Below are positions 5,497-6,344 of a DNA stretch of 6,344 nucleotides, one piece after another. The first letter of the stretch is position 1; each line of letters starts with the position of its first letter. A model generated the notes under the pieces. It was not told where the DNA came from, searched no databases, and was given only the letters and a program-made list of their open reading frames with translations. Both the position numbers and the translations under genes were made by a program. Source of the DNA: Trichodesmium sp. jk18x7bins.61 (GTDB taxonomy: Bacteria > Cyanobacteriota > Cyanobacteriia > Cyanobacteriales > Microcoleaceae); assembly GCA_022822685.1 (NCBI GenBank), contig JAJEAQ010000650.1, positions 1 through 6,344 on the forward strand, read 5' to 3'.

Positions 5497-6344
5497 GTAC
5501 GCGCGACCTGAATTGGTCAATTGAACTGAGACACCCAGTCTCCTAGGGTTTTCTACCCCTAGCCAACATAGAGTAACCCGTCAAAGAACGGTACGTCACA
5601 TCCGGAGTAGGTAACGAAAAGGATGGAATGCAGCCTAATAGCCAAAGCCTCTAGGGATTAAGAGGAATGGAGCGAGAGGGAGAAATAGAAGGATGAACAC
5701 AGACTAAGTTATTGATTAAACTGCGTCATTTACAAACAGGCCAAATTATCCCTGATAGGCTGTAACCAAAAAGGTAAGTGAGTGATTCTAAGGTTAGGTA
5801 CTCCTGAGAATGTAGAAACAAAACTCTCACCGCAGAAGAAATAACCATCCTTTTCTACGGGGGGTGGCTCAACTATTTCAGAACTTCAGTTGATACAACA
5901 AGGTAAGTCCGAAAGAGTCTGATAGAGAGGTCGAAATCTATCAGTAAGCCAAGAGTAATCAAAGCAGAATCCTCTGTCGGATAGAAGATGAGAGAAAAAG
6001 CAAAAGCCATCCTGTAATAGGGTGGATAGGGGTTCCCAATTGGCCTCTGACCGTTCATGTCGGCGACGGGCTCAAAGGAATAGCAGACTTCTCTTAGAAG
6101 TTATAGGTCAATGAATTTGACAAAGAAACCAAACGAGGACATAAGTTAGATGTCAAATACAAATACGACAAAGGTCATTCACCGCACAATTAACCGACTG
6201 GTAACAGATTAACTGGAAGCAGGTAAGGAAAATTGTTAAGAATCTAAGACAAAGAATTTTTCGTGCCCAACAACTAGGTCAGTTTCTGCAGTCTTCGTAG
6301 CTGCTTAAACTGTTAATAAAAAGCCGTTCAAATCTATTGCTCAG
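5497..6344 (+). mobile_element. Group II intron 2, degenerate, 5' part (continues beyond the window)
   Basis: About 650 bases of densely folded non-coding sequence precede a remnant of an intron-type reverse transcriptase on the same strand, which is the layout of group II domains I-III followed by domain IV. Hairpins include GACC/GGTC (5505-5518), GAGAC/GTCTC (5528-5542), CTAGGG/CCCTAG (5543-5562), TGATAGA/TCTATCA (5920-5943) and ACTTCT/AGAAGT (6087-6101). The 5' end is placed at GTACG (5497), a one-base departure from GUGYG, so the exact start is uncertain. Domains V and VI would lie past the right edge. Its leader differs from that of intron 1, so it is a separate lineage rather than a duplicate. 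The exon it entered does not look like a gene. Confidence 0.72.
6150..6344 (+). pseudogene. Intron 2 reverse transcriptase, N-terminal remnant (broken, partial)
   Basis: The ATG at 6150 opens MSNTNTTKVIHRTINRLVTD and stops at TAA 6210-6212. The typical intron-protein opening helix then continues in the next frame as INWKQVRKIVKNLRQRIFRA (6208-6267), so the frame changes near 6205-6213. In that frame a TAG at 6298-6300 interrupts the sequence before LLKLLIKSRSNLLL, which again matches the expected KLLxxSxSNLLLS region preceding the first RT block. With these lesions in the first 65 codons the protein cannot be made as encoded. The conserved RT motifs lie beyond the window. The same helix opens the protein of intron 1, supporting the family assignment. 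Confidence 0.75.

Noticed and set aside
5480..5544. EBS2/IBS2-like match (AGGAGAC before intron 2 with GTCTCCT at 5538-5544)
   Set aside because: The intron side is already paired in the GAGAC/GTCTC hairpin, and no matching EBS1 was found. It does not confirm the 5' boundary.
5873..6058. Minus-strand frame of 61 codons inside intron 2
   Set aside because: It lies over structured intron RNA, has no ribosome site, and its hydrophobic composition is what the reverse strand of such sequence gives by chance.
1..6344. CRISPR arrays, tRNA and rRNA genes
   Set aside because: No regularly spaced direct repeats and no cloverleaf or rRNA-like segments were seen on either strand by eye.

Overview
The window looks like a decaying accessory region of a filamentous cyanobacterium. 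The base composition is AT-rich. GCGATCG, the core of the cyanobacterial HIP1 octamer, occurs in the XRE gene (near 1247) and at the 5' end of the first intron. Two chloroplast-like (CL-type) group II introns lie in tandem, and a GAGACGC...GCGTCTC palindrome resembles the dispersed repeats common in Nostoc-type genomes. The organism assignment is an inference.

Left part (1-1617). The N-terminus of an IS1-type transposase reads leftward out of the window (117 to 1). After about 200 bp of intergenic DNA comes a two-gene minus-strand operon: an XRE-type repressor (1369-1031) followed three bases later by an ImmA/IrrE-type zinc metallopeptidase (1027-332). The 248-bp region upstream of the repressor holds a good sigma70-type promoter for the operon and four copies of the dyad TTGA-N8-TCAA. 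One copy overlaps the -35 box. These are probably the repressor's operators and may form a divergent switch.

Middle part (1618-5056). A small unrecognised gene (1618-1884) points rightward from the shared region. It is followed by a gene of about 236 codons (exon 1 1930-2047, exon 2 4465-5056) that is interrupted by a 2417-nt group II intron (2048-4464). The intron boundaries are supported by a GTGCG 5' end, a 34-nt domain V, a domain VI with a bulged A eight nucleotides from an AC 3' end, and two 7-bp EBS/IBS pairings to exon 1. Splicing would rejoin the exons in frame, but exon 2 also carries a frameshift close to the junction. The intron's reverse transcriptase/maturase/HNH gene has two frameshifts, an in-frame TGA and SADD in place of YADD. 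The ribozyme therefore looks intact while its protein is broken.

Right part (5057-6344). About 440 bp of AT-rich intergenic DNA with a 40-bp palindromic element leads into a second, more degraded group II intron in the same orientation. It starts near 5497 and continues past the window end, and its reverse-transcriptase N-terminus is broken by a frameshift and a stop. No tRNA, rRNA or CRISPR was seen.

How the parts fit: the repressor/peptidase pair and the divergent small gene plus intron-split gene look like one regulated accessory module, of the kind found on plasmids, islands or integrative elements. It has been invaded by an IS and two retroelements.
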